A stretch of 63,858 nt of DNA from Nitrospirales bacterium (lineage in GTDB: Bacteria > Nitrospirota > Nitrospiria > Nitrospirales > UBA8639): contig JAJDBQ010000142.1 in assembly GCA_029261255.1 (NCBI GenBank), forward strand, positions 1 to 63,858, given 5' to 3'. The translations under genes and the position numbers were made by a program. This document shows positions 9,256-18,875 of this stretch, in pieces. Positions within the stretch are counted from its first letter, which is position 1. Each line of letters begins with the position of its first letter. Below the pieces are notes generated by a model. It had not been told where the DNA came from. It saw only the letters and a list, made by a program, of their open reading frames with translations, and made no database searches.

Positions 9256-10722
9256 TTAAGAGGGGGTTCCTTTGAGGCGTTCTAGGCGGTCATCTTTGCA
9301 TTCGATCCACAGGGCTTTATCTCGGGTGACTTGCACGGCGCCGGGTTTTTGGCCTTTGGCTTTTTTGACGAACTTCCGTAGTGTATAAATCACTTCTCCT
9401 TTGCCACTTTTTCTCAAATCACTAAACCAAAGCGTTAAGGTCGCGGCGTCTTTTAATGTTTCGTGCGGGATGGTTTGGCCTTTTTCTAATCGAACGATGA
9501 CATGGGAGCCCGGCATGCCCCGGGCATGTAACCACAGATCATCGGGCTTGCCGACTTTAAAGGTCAGGTGATCATTGTCCTTCGCGCTTTTTCCGACCAA
9601 GATATCTATCCCATCCTCCGATGTGTATGTGCGATAGCCTTGCGCAGGTGCTGGTTTAACCTTTGCGGAACGAGGCATCGGTGGGGGCTGACTTTTCTTT
9701 GTTGATTGAGGTGAATACGTTGGATCCATGATTCCTTCTTCTATTTGAGTAAGCTGTTCTTCCAATTTCGCGACTGTCTGTTCTTGGGTCTCAATTCTAG
9801 GGAGGAGATGTTCTTGGGCTCCAAGGTATTTGTGATGTTTCCGAAAATAGTCTTCCATGTTTCTGACGGGATCTTTTGCGGGATCAAGGGGAAGGGTCAA
9901 CGTGGGTAACGCTGGATCAAAATAATCGGTGAGGGTGGCGGTCTCCTGGCCTTTATGCATGTCGTGAAGCTTGCTTTTCATTAACTCGCCATAGCGCCCA
10001 TGTTCACGATAACGCTCAGCTTTTTTTAAATCATCCCGTAATCCACCGAGCTTTCCTTTTGCGGCCTTCAGTGATTTTCTTGCATGGGTCAATTGTTGGT
10101 CGTGGAGTGTGCGTTGATTGTCCTCACACTCTCTTTTCTCATAGTACTTTTCCAGTGCAGCTGATACTGGATAGAGCGATGCAAAACATTCTTCTGTCTG
10201 TGTTGGCTTTTCAATTATTTCTGTCTTCCAAGGAGAAGACAGTTGGGTCGATGCAGATGGACGTATTGTCGGTGGAACAAATCGCTCTCCAATTTTTACG
10301 CGAGATTCTTTCAACGAGCGTAAAAGCAGGTCTTTCCCATTGAGCAATAAGACATTGGCTCTATTCCCCCAAAGCGCAATCGCCAACTTATAGGCCGCTT
10401 CATCTTTTCTCATGGTCATAGAGACGAGACGATCTCCTGGTTGTTGAGTGATTTCCTGAATTCGCCCTCCTTCGAGATGTGAGCGTAAGAATTGACAAAA
10501 GGGTGGGGGAGTCAGCGGATTAGGGAATTTCTTGGAGACGAAATGCAGTCTGGCCAACTTAGGTTCAGTGCAAATATAGACCACGACACTGGTCCCTTGA
10601 GAGCGAATGTCTAAAGTCAAAGAGAAATCATGAGGTTGATGGATTTTTTGAATGAATCCACCTGTCAGAATTGGCTGAATTTCCGCTAGGACAGTTGAAA
10701 GGTCTATGAGGTTTAGCGACAT
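9256..10722 (-). CDS. rqcH: NFACT-family ribosome quality control factor RqcH
   Basis: RqcH binds stalled 50S subunits and recruits tRNA-Ala to add C-terminal alanine tails. The 488-residue product has the NFACT-N domain, a central coiled coil (about 200-330), and an NFACT-R domain near the C-terminus (WLHARGMPGSHVIV). Asp97-Arg98, the pair reported as essential for tailing in the Bacillus enzyme, is present at the same numbering in PGDRLV. The protein is shorter than Firmicutes homologues but has all the main parts. It stands alone on the minus strand, with a palindromic repeat about 75 bases upstream of its start. Confidence 0.88.
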   Translation of the reverse strand: MSLNLIDLSTVLAEIQPILTGGFIQKIHQPHDFSLTLDIRSQGTSVVVYICTEPKLARLHFVSKKFPNPLTPPPFCQFLRSHLEGGRIQEITQQPGDRLVSMTMRKDEAAYKLAIALWGNRANVLLLNGKDLLLRSLKESRVKIGERFVPPTIRPSASTQLSSPWKTEIIEKPTQTEECFASLYPVSAALEKYYEKRECEDNQRTLHDQQLTHARKSLKAAKGKLGGLRDDLKKAERYREHGRYGELMKSKLHDMHKGQETATLTDYFDPALPTLTLPLDPAKDPVRNMEDYFRKHHKYLGAQEHLLPRIETQEQTVAKLEEQLTQIEEGIMDPTYSPQSTKKSQPPPMPRSAKVKPAPAQGYRTYTSEDGIDILVGKSAKDNDHLTFKVGKPDDLWLHARGMPGSHVIVRLEKGQTIPHETLKDAATLTLWFSDLRKSGKGEVIYTLRKFVKKAKGQKPGAVQVTRDKALWIECKDDRLERLKGTPS

Positions 10723-10796
10723 CGTTTATGGATGATGGATAGAACGTGAAAGAATTGAGGCTATGTATGTAGCAAGTGATATGCCTGAGATCAACC

Positions 10797-10923
10797 AAGG
10801 GCATGTTGAAAAAAGCCACCAGCCGCGTTCTCGCCCTTTTGCCGTGCTCACGTACTGAGAGTACGCTCCGCGCGTCAAAAAGGTTGCGGTCATGCTGGGC
10901 GGACTTTTTTGACCATGCCCTTC
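10797..10923. repeat. palindromic intergenic repeat, copy 2 (REP/MITE-like)
   Basis: The left end reads AAGGGCATGTTGAAAAAAG and the right end CTTTTTTGACCATGCCCTT, near-perfect inverted complements of about 19 bases. The interior shares CCGTGCTCACGTACT and CTCCGCGCGTC with copy 1 at 2.06-2.21 kb but is shorter. It lies between the starts of rqcH and the MBL gene. No target duplication is obvious. Confidence 0.75.
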
Positions 10924-11106
10924 AGCTAATCATGCCGGTTTCCTCCAGGCGATTTGTGGACCACTGGAATAAAAAATTCAAAAGTCCCTCTAAATGCCTG
11001 CGAATGTCTTGAGTCATTGAGAGCCATTGACAAAATTTCGCACTTTGACTAGAGATAGACTATGTCTGTTTCGATCATCTGAGACGGGAAAGCAGGGAGG
11101 CAAATC

Positions 11107-12618
11107 ATGGCCATGATTCGGTATGCAAAAGGTCCCGTGGTCTATCTGTACGATGCAAAGAATCTCAAAACGAAGAAGAAGGAATTACTTTGGGGTGATT
11201 GGCTTCGTATTGGCAAGGATCTCAACACGAAATGGTCAGAAGTGACATGGGGGAAAGAGATATTTGCCATTAAGAAAACCGACTATCAAGAAGAACGTAT
11301 TCTCGAAATGATTTTCCTCGATGTCGGACAAGGAGATGGGTGTATTCTCACGATTCCTCAAGTGGGTACCAAAGAAAAGATTATGATCATTGATGCAGGC
11401 CTTGGCGATCATATGAAAGGCTACCTAAATTATCGATTCAGGGATTTCAAGAAAAAATTTTCCTTTCATGCAGCCATAATCACACACCCTGATAGTGATC
11501 ATTACCAAGGATTTCAGGATGTGTTCGACAATGAACAAATTTCATTTAAGCATGTGTATCATAATGGGTTGTTGGAACGGACGGGGAAAAAGTCGTTGGG
11601 TGCAGTGGATAAAGGTTTTCTGACAGATCTTCGTGCGAGTAAAACTTCGGCGCGTACCCTCTATGCTCAGGCGGCTGTGCGTGGACGGAAGCGGTACCCC
11701 AAGCTCCTGTGGACCGCGTTGAATAGTGATCGATTTGACGATATCTCCATGCTCTCTACTGAACATGGTCAGCAGGAAGATGGGCGCACGTGGATGCCGG
11801 GTTTTGCCCCTTCACATAACGCCGAATTTACCATTGAAGTGCTAGGCCCAGTGGTTGAGGAAGCGCCGAACGGCAAGCCGGGGCTTCGTACATTTGCCAG
11901 TTCACTCACGGGGAAAGCGATGAATGTGGGCAAAACGAAGAATGGGCATTCGGTGTTGTTACGTCTACAGTATCGAGACTTTTCTGTGCTCTTTGGTGGT
12001 GATCTCAACACGCCTGCCGAACATTTTTTGATGCGACATTATGGTAACCATGGTCGTGCGCCAAGCACGATTGCAGAAACCATTGCGATGATTGAGCGTG
12101 CGAGAACTCGATTTACCGTTGATCTTATGAAGTCTTGTCATCATGGGGCGTCGGACGTGACGGACGAATTTTTGGAGGCCACGCGTCCTGCGGCATTCGT
12201 GGTGTCATCAGGGGACGAAGAGAGCCATGTGCATCCTCGTCCTGATCTCCTAGGTTTACTCGGCAAGAAGGGAAGAGGACATCGACCTTTGGTGCTGTGT
12301 ACTGAATTGCTCCGGTCGACACGGGAAAAGGAGGATCTGACGCTCAGAGGCAAGCTTAATACAATCGTGCGAAAGCTTGCCAAGGAAACCGATCAAGCAA
12401 AAAAGAAAGGCCTTCAACAAGAGCGGGAGGAAATTCTTGACGAACTGTTCAAGCGGAATGTGGGTGTCTATGGGGCAATCAATCTTCGGACAGATGGTCG
12501 GCGAGCGGTGGTGGCGTTTCGGCGAGAACAATCGAAAGGGGTTAAGCGTTGGTTCGCTTATGAACTTGAGAAAGATTCACAAGGCATTTTTCAAGTCCAG
12601 AATGTGGGTGGACATTGA
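11107..12618 (+). CDS. ComEC/Rec2-like metallo-beta-lactamase hydrolase
   Basis: The 503-residue cytoplasmic protein has no signal peptide. Residues about 11-60 look like a small SH3-type beta domain. The MBL core starts at about 68 (MIFLDVGQGDG). Metal-binding residues are THPDSDH (His127, Asp129, Asp131, His132), a GGDLN segment, and SCHHGAS. About 90 Lys/Glu-rich residues follow the HHG motif and may form a coiled coil. A strong GGGAGG site precedes the ATG. Related DNA-internalisation-type MBL domains often occur in nucleic-acid or defence contexts, but the substrate here is not deducible. It is monocistronic, facing a convergent methyltransferase gene. Two further MBL proteins lie at 57-61 kb and are only distantly similar. 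Confidence 0.75.
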   Translation: MAMIRYAKGPVVYLYDAKNLKTKKKELLWGDWLRIGKDLNTKWSEVTWGKEIFAIKKTDYQEERILEMIFLDVGQGDGCILTIPQVGTKEKIMIIDAGLGDHMKGYLNYRFRDFKKKFSFHAAIITHPDSDHYQGFQDVFDNEQISFKHVYHNGLLERTGKKSLGAVDKGFLTDLRASKTSARTLYAQAAVRGRKRYPKLLWTALNSDRFDDISMLSTEHGQQEDGRTWMPGFAPSHNAEFTIEVLGPVVEEAPNGKPGLRTFASSLTGKAMNVGKTKNGHSVLLRLQYRDFSVLFGGDLNTPAEHFLMRHYGNHGRAPSTIAETIAMIERARTRFTVDLMKSCHHGASDVTDEFLEATRPAAFVVSSGDEESHVHPRPDLLGLLGKKGRGHRPLVLCTELLRSTREKEDLTLRGKLNTIVRKLAKETDQAKKKGLQQEREEILDELFKRNVGVYGAINLRTDGRRAVVAFRREQSKGVKRWFAYELEKDSQGIFQVQNVGGH

Positions 12619-12633
12619 CCGTTGTGCCCTATG

Positions 12634-13488
12634 TTAGGCGGACGGTGTGTGTCCAACCAGATAGGCAATCCATGCTAGATCTGCATCTCCTTTTTCAGTC
12701 CGTTCATAAATAGCTGTCCCTTCCTTTGTGTCGGGATCCGTGCCCTCCCAGAGCACATGACAATCCTGAAACCCAGCCTCGGTCATGATCTCTATGACTT
12801 CGGGGATGGTCCATAATCGCCAATCGTACACAAAAGCATCGCGTATTTCGCTGTCGTCACTAAAGGAAAAATGAATGCGCGTCGTATACAAATGGGTCAT
12901 GGGGTCAAATGTGTCTTGATCCCATGTAAAAATGAAATCCCCAATATTGTCGTCTTCTGAGTTTTCAATTTCTCGTGCTTCTTCCTGAAGAACCTGACTT
13001 TCGCTTCCTCCCCAAATATCCATGACCATCACCCCGCCGGGCTGAAGCGACTCCTTCGCGTTCGTCAAGTATTGAAGCAACGTGGCGCGGTCATGAAAGA
13101 CCATATACGAAAAATTCAATGCGGCAATCATTTGCGAGCGTGGCGGTTGAACGTCTAAGACATTCTCATTTAACAATGATATACGCTGCTGTTGATCTGG
13201 TGCCAAGGTTGAAATGTTGTGTTTGATTCCCCAATTCAATGTTGGCCAATCCAAGTCCACGCCAATTGCATGATTTTTTACATGTTGCGTCACAAAATAG
13301 GCAGACAGATAGGCGGTCCCACAAAAGTCTTCACGGAAATGACGAAGAGCTTCGCCCGTGTATTCCTTGAAATAATTGGACAAAAAATTCATATCATTGT
13401 CTGGACTTTGCACACTCTTTTGATAGAGATCATGCGGGTCGGCCAAATCAGCCATGCTAGAGGAAGGATTTTGGTTTCGTCGTGTCAT
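12634..13488 (-). CDS. class I SAM-dependent methyltransferase
   Basis: The 284-residue product has a Rossmann methyltransferase fold. It contains a motif I-like stretch (HFREDFCGTAYLSAYF), the acidic strand end AIGVDLDW that should bind the SAM ribose, a post-motif with ALNFSYMVFHD, and LQPGGVMVMDIWGG near motif III. The substrate is unknown. An internal ATG (MADLADPHD) is an alternative start that would remove 11 residues. The gene converges on the MBL gene, with 15 bases between stop codons. Confidence 0.75.
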   Translation of the reverse strand: MTRRNQNPSSSMADLADPHDLYQKSVQSPDNDMNFLSNYFKEYTGEALRHFREDFCGTAYLSAYFVTQHVKNHAIGVDLDWPTLNWGIKHNISTLAPDQQQRISLLNENVLDVQPPRSQMIAALNFSYMVFHDRATLLQYLTNAKESLQPGGVMVMDIWGGSESQVLQEEAREIENSEDDNIGDFIFTWDQDTFDPMTHLYTTRIHFSFSDDSEIRDAFVYDWRLWTIPEVIEIMTEAGFQDCHVLWEGTDPDTKEGTAIYERTEKGDADLAWIAYLVGHTPSA

Positions 13489-13723
13489 GCGGACCTCATT
13501 AATGCAGTTTGTACAGTCAATGCGTTCAAGCCTAAGTCGACGGTATGCTATCGTATTGCGGGTGAGGAGAACAATGAGAAATTACAAAAAAATTGTTCAA
13601 TCTGAGATGGAATGGATACGGCATTCTGTTGTAATATTTAGGCGTGATGTATGCACATGCTTGCCTATACGAAAAGAATGATTTCTTTCGGCCTGCTTGT
13701 TACTTTCGTGGAGAACATGGCAC

Positions 13724-14152
13724 ATGAAGTGTTGGTGTATTCTGTTATTGCTGCTGATTTTGCCTGCGTGTGATTCAACAACGCCAACGATCACAGAAGA
13801 AATTACCAGGCAATTTCAATCTTCGGGTCGAACATTTGTGAACCTGGAAAAAGTCGTACCGAATGCCTGGGACAAAGTTTGTATCTTAGGGCCGTATTCG
13901 ACACTCAAACATGTGTATGACACATTAGGTTTTGACTGGCCGCTTGAAATGCTCTCATCCATTTCTACCGACGATAGCATCGCCCTGCTTCTTTTTGTGG
14001 AGAACCAGGAAGTCATACAATTTGTTGAACACCCAAGGCGCGATGGCGATTTCGCGAACTTATCACGTCAATGTGTCGCTCGCAATAAGTCTACGTTCTA
14101 TCATCTCACTAATCCCCCCAAAGGTTGGCCTGGTTTATTTCCGAAAGAATAG
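13724..14152 (+). CDS. small hypothetical lipoprotein
   Basis: From the ATG at 13724 the 142-residue product begins with a lipoprotein signal (CILLLLLILPACDS, Cys about 16). This start has a GTGGAGA site 9 bases upstream. An upstream TTG (13697) would add nine residues before the signal and is less likely. The mature part has two further cysteines and no domain I recognise. No operon partner. Confidence 0.6.
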   Translation: MKCWCILLLLLILPACDSTTPTITEEITRQFQSSGRTFVNLEKVVPNAWDKVCILGPYSTLKHVYDTLGFDWPLEMLSSISTDDSIALLLFVENQEVIQFVEHPRRDGDFANLSRQCVARNKSTFYHLTNPPKGWPGLFPKE

Positions 14153-14642
14153 CTTCTTCCGGTCTATAGATTGAGGCTAGCCGGTCTTTGTATTGATTCT
14201 TCCTGCCATTCTTGCAGTATCACCTGATTAAGCTCTCAGTGCGTCCTGACTGACCGATTACTTCGTTGCGCTATCCGCAAGCCAATTTCCGTCAGCCATC
14301 GGGAAGGGGGAATCTGCGGGTATGGAATGCTCCTACTAGATAAATCTGTGGGTTTTTCGCACCTAACGAGAGTGAATCGAACATAGTGAGTCAACAGTAT
14401 GACCTTGTGAGTCTGACTTTGTGCCTTGGCACAATGCTCGTTTCCCTCCTTTTCTTACGCTTTCTCGTCCATTGCGTTTCAAAAAATCTCTAAAAAGAAC
14501 ACATCGTTTGATCTCGTTATTACTCGTTTTAATGGTGTTAGTGGAGTCATGACGGAATTTTCTTAACGATGGACTTTTCATGGCCGAAAAATTCAGAACA
14601 CATTTACACTAATGATTTCTTGATGAGGAGCGTCGACATCAT
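14153..14642. other. intergenic region, no gene seen
   Basis: This roughly 490-base stretch between the small lipoprotein gene and the exported protein gene contains only short, uncharacteristic frames. A GAGGAG site near its end is about 14 bases before the next ATG. It probably carries the promoter of the 14.6-17.2 kb gene pair, but no clear consensus was found. Confidence 0.4.
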
Positions 14643-15053
14643 ATGAACAATGTACGGTTGCCCCAGATGGCTATTCACGCAGGGATCCTCGCGGCATCGC
14701 TCTTCCTGAGCATGGCGTCCACGTCTTTTGGGGAGCTTGTCGCACCTGCTCAAGTGAATACGAATACGGCACAGATCGAATCGTTGCATCAGCAGAATGA
14801 GAGTAGGGGAAGAGCGTTTCCTTCTGAATCTATGGGTTTTCGTTCAGCAGAGTCTGAGGGAGCATCCACAGTAGCACCTCTTGTCCCTCTACAGCGGTCG
14901 TTGAGTGTTAAGGAGCCGGAACTCGTGGAAACGACGGATGCGAGTGGAGGCACGATGATTCAGTTGCAAGGAAAATTCCAATGTGGGCTGAAGGTTCCAC
15001 AAAAACAGATGGATACGGTTGTCGCTCCTCCGTTGTCACCGGCTATTCCTTAG
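14643..15053 (+). CDS. exported hypothetical protein
   Basis: The 136-residue product has a Sec-type signal peptide ending about residue 30 (SMASTSFGE). The mature region is low in complexity and rich in Ser, Gln and Pro, with a single cysteine near the end (KFQCGLKV). No family is recognised. It lies 39 bases upstream of the zinc protease gene on the same strand and may be co-expressed with it. Confidence 0.5.
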   Translation: MNNVRLPQMAIHAGILAASLFLSMASTSFGELVAPAQVNTNTAQIESLHQQNESRGRAFPSESMGFRSAESEGASTVAPLVPLQRSLSVKEPELVETTDASGGTMIQLQGKFQCGLKVPQKQMDTVVAPPLSPAIP

Positions 15054-15092
15054 TTGAAGTGGATATTATTTTGAAAAAGAGGATGCCCTAAT

Positions 15093-17168
15093 ATGTATAT
15101 GAGCGTGTCTCAATTTTTTCGGTTTATTACTGTCGCTGTCGTGATCATTTCGAGTGGATGGTTCGTGCCTATGCACACGTTGGCTGCTGCAACCGTTACC
15201 GTGGTGAATAGAGACGGCGCGAACGAAGGGTTGAATGATCCGACACCATTTACCCCAATCGGAGGGAATGCTGCGACGACAGTGGGGCAAGCTCGCTTGA
15301 AGGCATTCGAATATGCCGCCACTATTTGGGGGGATCTCTTGAATAGCTCAGTCGCGATTACTGTTGACGCGAATGTGGATCCTTTAGGTGCAGGAATTTT
15401 AGCTCAGGCTGGACCAACCACCGTTCATCGAAATTTTTCGAATACGCCCGTGGCCAATACCTGGTATGTGCAAGCGCTGGCTAATAAATTTTCCGGCATG
15501 GATTTGGCCCCTTCCATCAGCGATATGAGTATCACCTTCAGTAGCGATTTTGCGTTTTACTTTGGACTTGATGGTAACCCCCCTGAGGGGCAATATGATT
15601 TTGTGAGCGTAGTGTTACATGAAATCGGGCATGGGTTAGGGTTTCTCTCTCTCGTGAATCCATCAACTGGCGAAAAATTCTTTGGCATTGATGATGTCTA
15701 TTCTCGTTATGTAGAACAACACAATGCTCTTCCTGCTGACTATCCAACGATGACAAACGGTCAACGAGTACAGGCCAGTACATCCCAGTCACACTTACAT
15801 TTCACTGGGCCAGAAACAGTCGCCAACAGTGGACAGTTAACGGCTGGTCATGATGCAGGCAGTGGACACGTTCAATTGTATGCACCGAGGAATCCTTCCC
15901 CGGGATCTTCTGTCTCGCATTTCAACAAGGTGATAAAGCCGGATCAATTAATGGAGCACTCCATAAGCAATGGGGAAGCGATTCATCAGATAGGGTTAGC
16001 AGGGGAGTTGCTTGCTGACCTAGGCTGGGAGCTCAATTTGGAACCGACGTTGATCAGTCCTTTGCTCAATGCAACGTTGGATAGCTCTGCCGTGACGTTT
16101 GCATGGACGGCCCATAATCAACCAGTGACGGAATGGTGGCTGTATGTTGGGTCAACTGAGGGTGCGCGGGATGTCTATAATAGTCAGAGCTTAGGCGTTA
16201 CGACATCGCTTTTGGTTTCGCGTTTGCCGACAGATGGTCGGTCCCTGTATGTGCGGTTGTGGTATCGCATAGGCGGCTTCTGGGAGTTTACTGATGAACA
16301 GTTTACAGCGGCGAGGTTCGCCGCTCCATCACTCACGAGTCCTTTGCCTCAGAGTACGTTAGAGAGTTCCAATGCCGGGTTCGAATGGACCAATAATGGG
16401 CATGCTGTTGATGACTGGTGGTTGTATCTTGGATCGAATCGAGGTGCCTCAGATCTATATTCGAGTGGGAACTTAGGGATCCAGACCTCGGTGAGTGTCT
16501 CAGAGTTGCCCACAGATGGTCGAGTCCTGTACGTCCGTCTATGGTATCGAATAGGAGGGCTGTGGAGCTTCGTCGATGAACAGCTGACTGCTGCCACTCT
16601 TGTGGAGCCTGGAATGATTAGCCCACTGCCTTTCAGTACCTTAGACAGCTCCGAGCTCTTGCTCAGGTGGTCGGCCAACAATCAGCCAGTGAGCAACTGG
16701 TGGTTGTATATTGGGTCAACGCAAGGAGCTCGCGATGTTTATAACAGCTCCGATCTAGGTGTGAATCTGGAACACCTTGTTTCTGGTTTACCGACCGATG
16801 GTCGGATTTTGCATATCCGACTCTGGTATCGAATTGGAGAAATCTGGCAGTTTGTTGATCAACAGTTGACCGCTTCGTCCTTCGTGGTTCCGGTGGTTAT
16901 GGATCCGATTGCTGGCAGCGCATTGGGTGAGGCGAACATCACATTTCAATGGACGGCCAATGAACAGCCTGTCACCAATTGGTGGTTTTTTATTGGTTCG
17001 AGTCCTGGTGCAAGGGATATCTATAATAGTGGTGATTTAGGCACCAACCTCTCGCAACATGTTATGGGGCTACCGACTGATGGTCGAATGCTTCACGTCC
17101 GCTTGTGGTATCGCAGTCGTGCAGTATGGCGGTTCGTCGATGTTCAGTACACGGCTGTCAATTCATAA
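15093..17168 (+). CDS. secreted HEIGH-type zinc metalloprotease with four C-terminal repeats
   Basis: The 691-residue product has a signal peptide to about residue 32. A peptidase region carries the zinc motif HEIGHGLGF (His176, Glu177, His180). The usual metzincin third histidine is replaced (Ser186), so the third ligand must lie elsewhere. LMEHS (about 290) could be a Met-turn. From about residue 317 to the end come four copies of a 94-residue beta-rich module with signatures WWLYxGSxxGARDVYNS, LPTDGR and RLWYRIG. Copies are more alike in their second half. It is likely a cell-surface or secreted protease whose repeats bind a partner. Substrate unknown. Confidence 0.75.
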   Translation: MYMSVSQFFRFITVAVVIISSGWFVPMHTLAAATVTVVNRDGANEGLNDPTPFTPIGGNAATTVGQARLKAFEYAATIWGDLLNSSVAITVDANVDPLGAGILAQAGPTTVHRNFSNTPVANTWYVQALANKFSGMDLAPSISDMSITFSSDFAFYFGLDGNPPEGQYDFVSVVLHEIGHGLGFLSLVNPSTGEKFFGIDDVYSRYVEQHNALPADYPTMTNGQRVQASTSQSHLHFTGPETVANSGQLTAGHDAGSGHVQLYAPRNPSPGSSVSHFNKVIKPDQLMEHSISNGEAIHQIGLAGELLADLGWELNLEPTLISPLLNATLDSSAVTFAWTAHNQPVTEWWLYVGSTEGARDVYNSQSLGVTTSLLVSRLPTDGRSLYVRLWYRIGGFWEFTDEQFTAARFAAPSLTSPLPQSTLESSNAGFEWTNNGHAVDDWWLYLGSNRGASDLYSSGNLGIQTSVSVSELPTDGRVLYVRLWYRIGGLWSFVDEQLTAATLVEPGMISPLPFSTLDSSELLLRWSANNQPVSNWWLYIGSTQGARDVYNSSDLGVNLEHLVSGLPTDGRILHIRLWYRIGEIWQFVDQQLTASSFVVPVVMDPIAGSALGEANITFQWTANEQPVTNWWFFIGSSPGARDIYNSGDLGTNLSQHVMGLPTDGRMLHVRLWYRSRAVWRFVDVQYTAVNS
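16041..17165 (+). repeat. four tandem coding repeats of about 283 bases
   Basis: Copies begin near 16041, 16322, 16605 and 16888. Each encodes a module with a conserved WW pair, a LPTDGR turn and a RLWYR strand. The constant period and the reading frame kept throughout indicate duplication of a folded domain, probably Ig- or fibronectin-like. Confidence 0.85.
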
Positions 17169-17681
17169 AATCGAGGCAGGATGGTCTGGATTTGAGTGAT
17201 CTCCTCTCAAGTTGATCCTCTATTATTTCAACAGTATCTTCTCCGGCTTAGCGATTTTCTTTTCACAGTCTCCTCTTAAAGTGTTCATCAACCACTAGTC
17301 TCAGCGCGAGATGTAGATTAATTGACATCATCGTGGTGGGATAATCCTGCGATGTTCGTCACGTATTTCTGTCTCGTTCTATTGCAGAACGACGACTTCG
17401 GTTTCTCCGGCAGTCAAGGGGAAATCATACGGTTTCATGCTTAGAGCGTAAGGCTATGGGTCGATGCGGTAGCGGCCAGGCGACATCTTCAGGAGAGTCG
17501 TCTGTGACTTATCTGTCCTAATCGGTTTCTGCCCACTGAGTGGTACTAAGGTGGCCCGGTCAGGCGTGTGCTCGTCATCGCCTGGGTCGTAGTCGTGCTG
17601 ACGTTTGCTGTTGGCTTGGTGGTCAATGCAGCGGCAACTGGTTTGCCGTGCTCCACATGAAAATCTGCCGGATCGAAATCC
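17169..17681. other. intergenic region between convergent genes, nothing recognised
   Basis: About 510 bases between the stop codons of the protease gene (plus) and the esterase gene (minus). I see no gene, no strong terminator and no repeat copy. Confidence 0.35.
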
Positions 17682-18395
17682 CTATTCGGACTTCATCTTA
17701 ATCAGTTGGATGGCTTTATCAGCAAAGCGCTGGCCTAGAATATTATATCCTTCTACAGAATAGTGCAGGTTGTTTTCAATCTCGTGCCCTTCCCAGTTTC
17801 GGCCGTCATTCAAATCATCCGTGTCTACCCATTCGGTATGGGGATCAGCCGTGGCAACTTCCACCTGAGCGTTGCGTATCATTGTCCAATGTTCAGACCT
17901 CCTCCTACTGAGTCCGTCGTAGTCGCTAAGACGTCCAATAACAACATTGATATCTTGACGGCTTAAATCGTGTCTGAGTTGGTCAATCAGCCCCTTCAAG
18001 TTGACCGCATAGATTTCACCATGTTCTTCAAATGCATCCTCTTCACCTTGCATCCAGACGAAGGTGACGGTCCTAATCGTCTCGGGCTTGATGACCTGAC
18101 GAACTTTAGTCATCAACCTGTCGTAGAGGTCCCCAATCAGTTGTCCTTCATCTGGGATTGGGAGTTTCATGCCCTTGTACCAACGGCGGATGGGTCGACC
18201 TCCTTCCGCGTCTTTAACAATGAGGATATTGTCTGGCCCTAAGAATTTTTTCACTGTTGGAGTAAATGATGTATGCGGCTGAAGACCCTCCATATTTGAT
18301 TGACCGGAAAGGATGAACAGATGTTTGCCCGGTTCGTTGAAAGTGCTACAGGCCGAGGTAAAAATTGCAAAAAACGCAAGGGCTATGATCGTCAT
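17682..18395 (-). CDS. lipoprotein, sialate O-acetylesterase/SGNH-like domain
   Basis: The 237-residue product starts with a lipoprotein signal (FTSACS, Cys16). It then shows the SASA-type SGNH-hydrolase pattern: ILSGQSNMEG with nucleophile Ser33, the WMQGEEDA block, and a C-terminal LHYSVEGY that supplies the catalytic histidine. Such enzymes remove acetyl groups from carbohydrates. Envelope location is inferred from the lipobox. It is monocistronic, on the opposite strand from its neighbours. The substrate is not deducible. Confidence 0.75.
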   Translation of the reverse strand: MTIIALAFFAIFTSACSTFNEPGKHLFILSGQSNMEGLQPHTSFTPTVKKFLGPDNILIVKDAEGGRPIRRWYKGMKLPIPDEGQLIGDLYDRLMTKVRQVIKPETIRTVTFVWMQGEEDAFEEHGEIYAVNLKGLIDQLRHDLSRQDINVVIGRLSDYDGLSRRRSEHWTMIRNAQVEVATADPHTEWVDTDDLNDGRNWEGHEIENNLHYSVEGYNILGQRFADKAIQLIKMKSE

Positions 18396-18875
18396 TTTTT
18401 ATTCTCTGCCTGACAGGATAATGAGCGCGGTCATCTACATATACGATAGCAATGGGCTTCACAATGGATGGTCGGTAGCAAAGATTATTTGGCCAGCTGT
18501 CGCGTTGCTCCGGTCACCCCATGAAGGGGAAATCTCGCTGTCACCACAATCTGTTCTTCGCGAATGCTCGGCCTGAAGCAGTTTCGAGGTAGCGTTCGAA
18601 GGCCAGGGCCTAGGAGTCATTAGAAAAAGTCAGACTAGCTATGAGTTTCCAAGGTTTGAACTTCGAAGTGTGGATAGAGTCACCGCTGTTATGAACGATC
18701 AATCGTTTTTTAAGTCGGAAGTGCCACTGATATAATTTTGGTTAGGATGTGAATGGCTTCTGATGAGATAGACGTATTTCATGAGAGAGAAATACGGAAG
18801 TCCGCTTTCGTCACGATGTCGTAATCGTTACTAAAGAACGTCATTTATGTTGAAGGTTCTCTGAGTATTTAATTG

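Noticed and set aside
16041-17165. Regularly spaced repeats considered as a CRISPR-like array
   Set aside because: The repeats are long, coding, in frame and without unique spacers, so they are protein modules.
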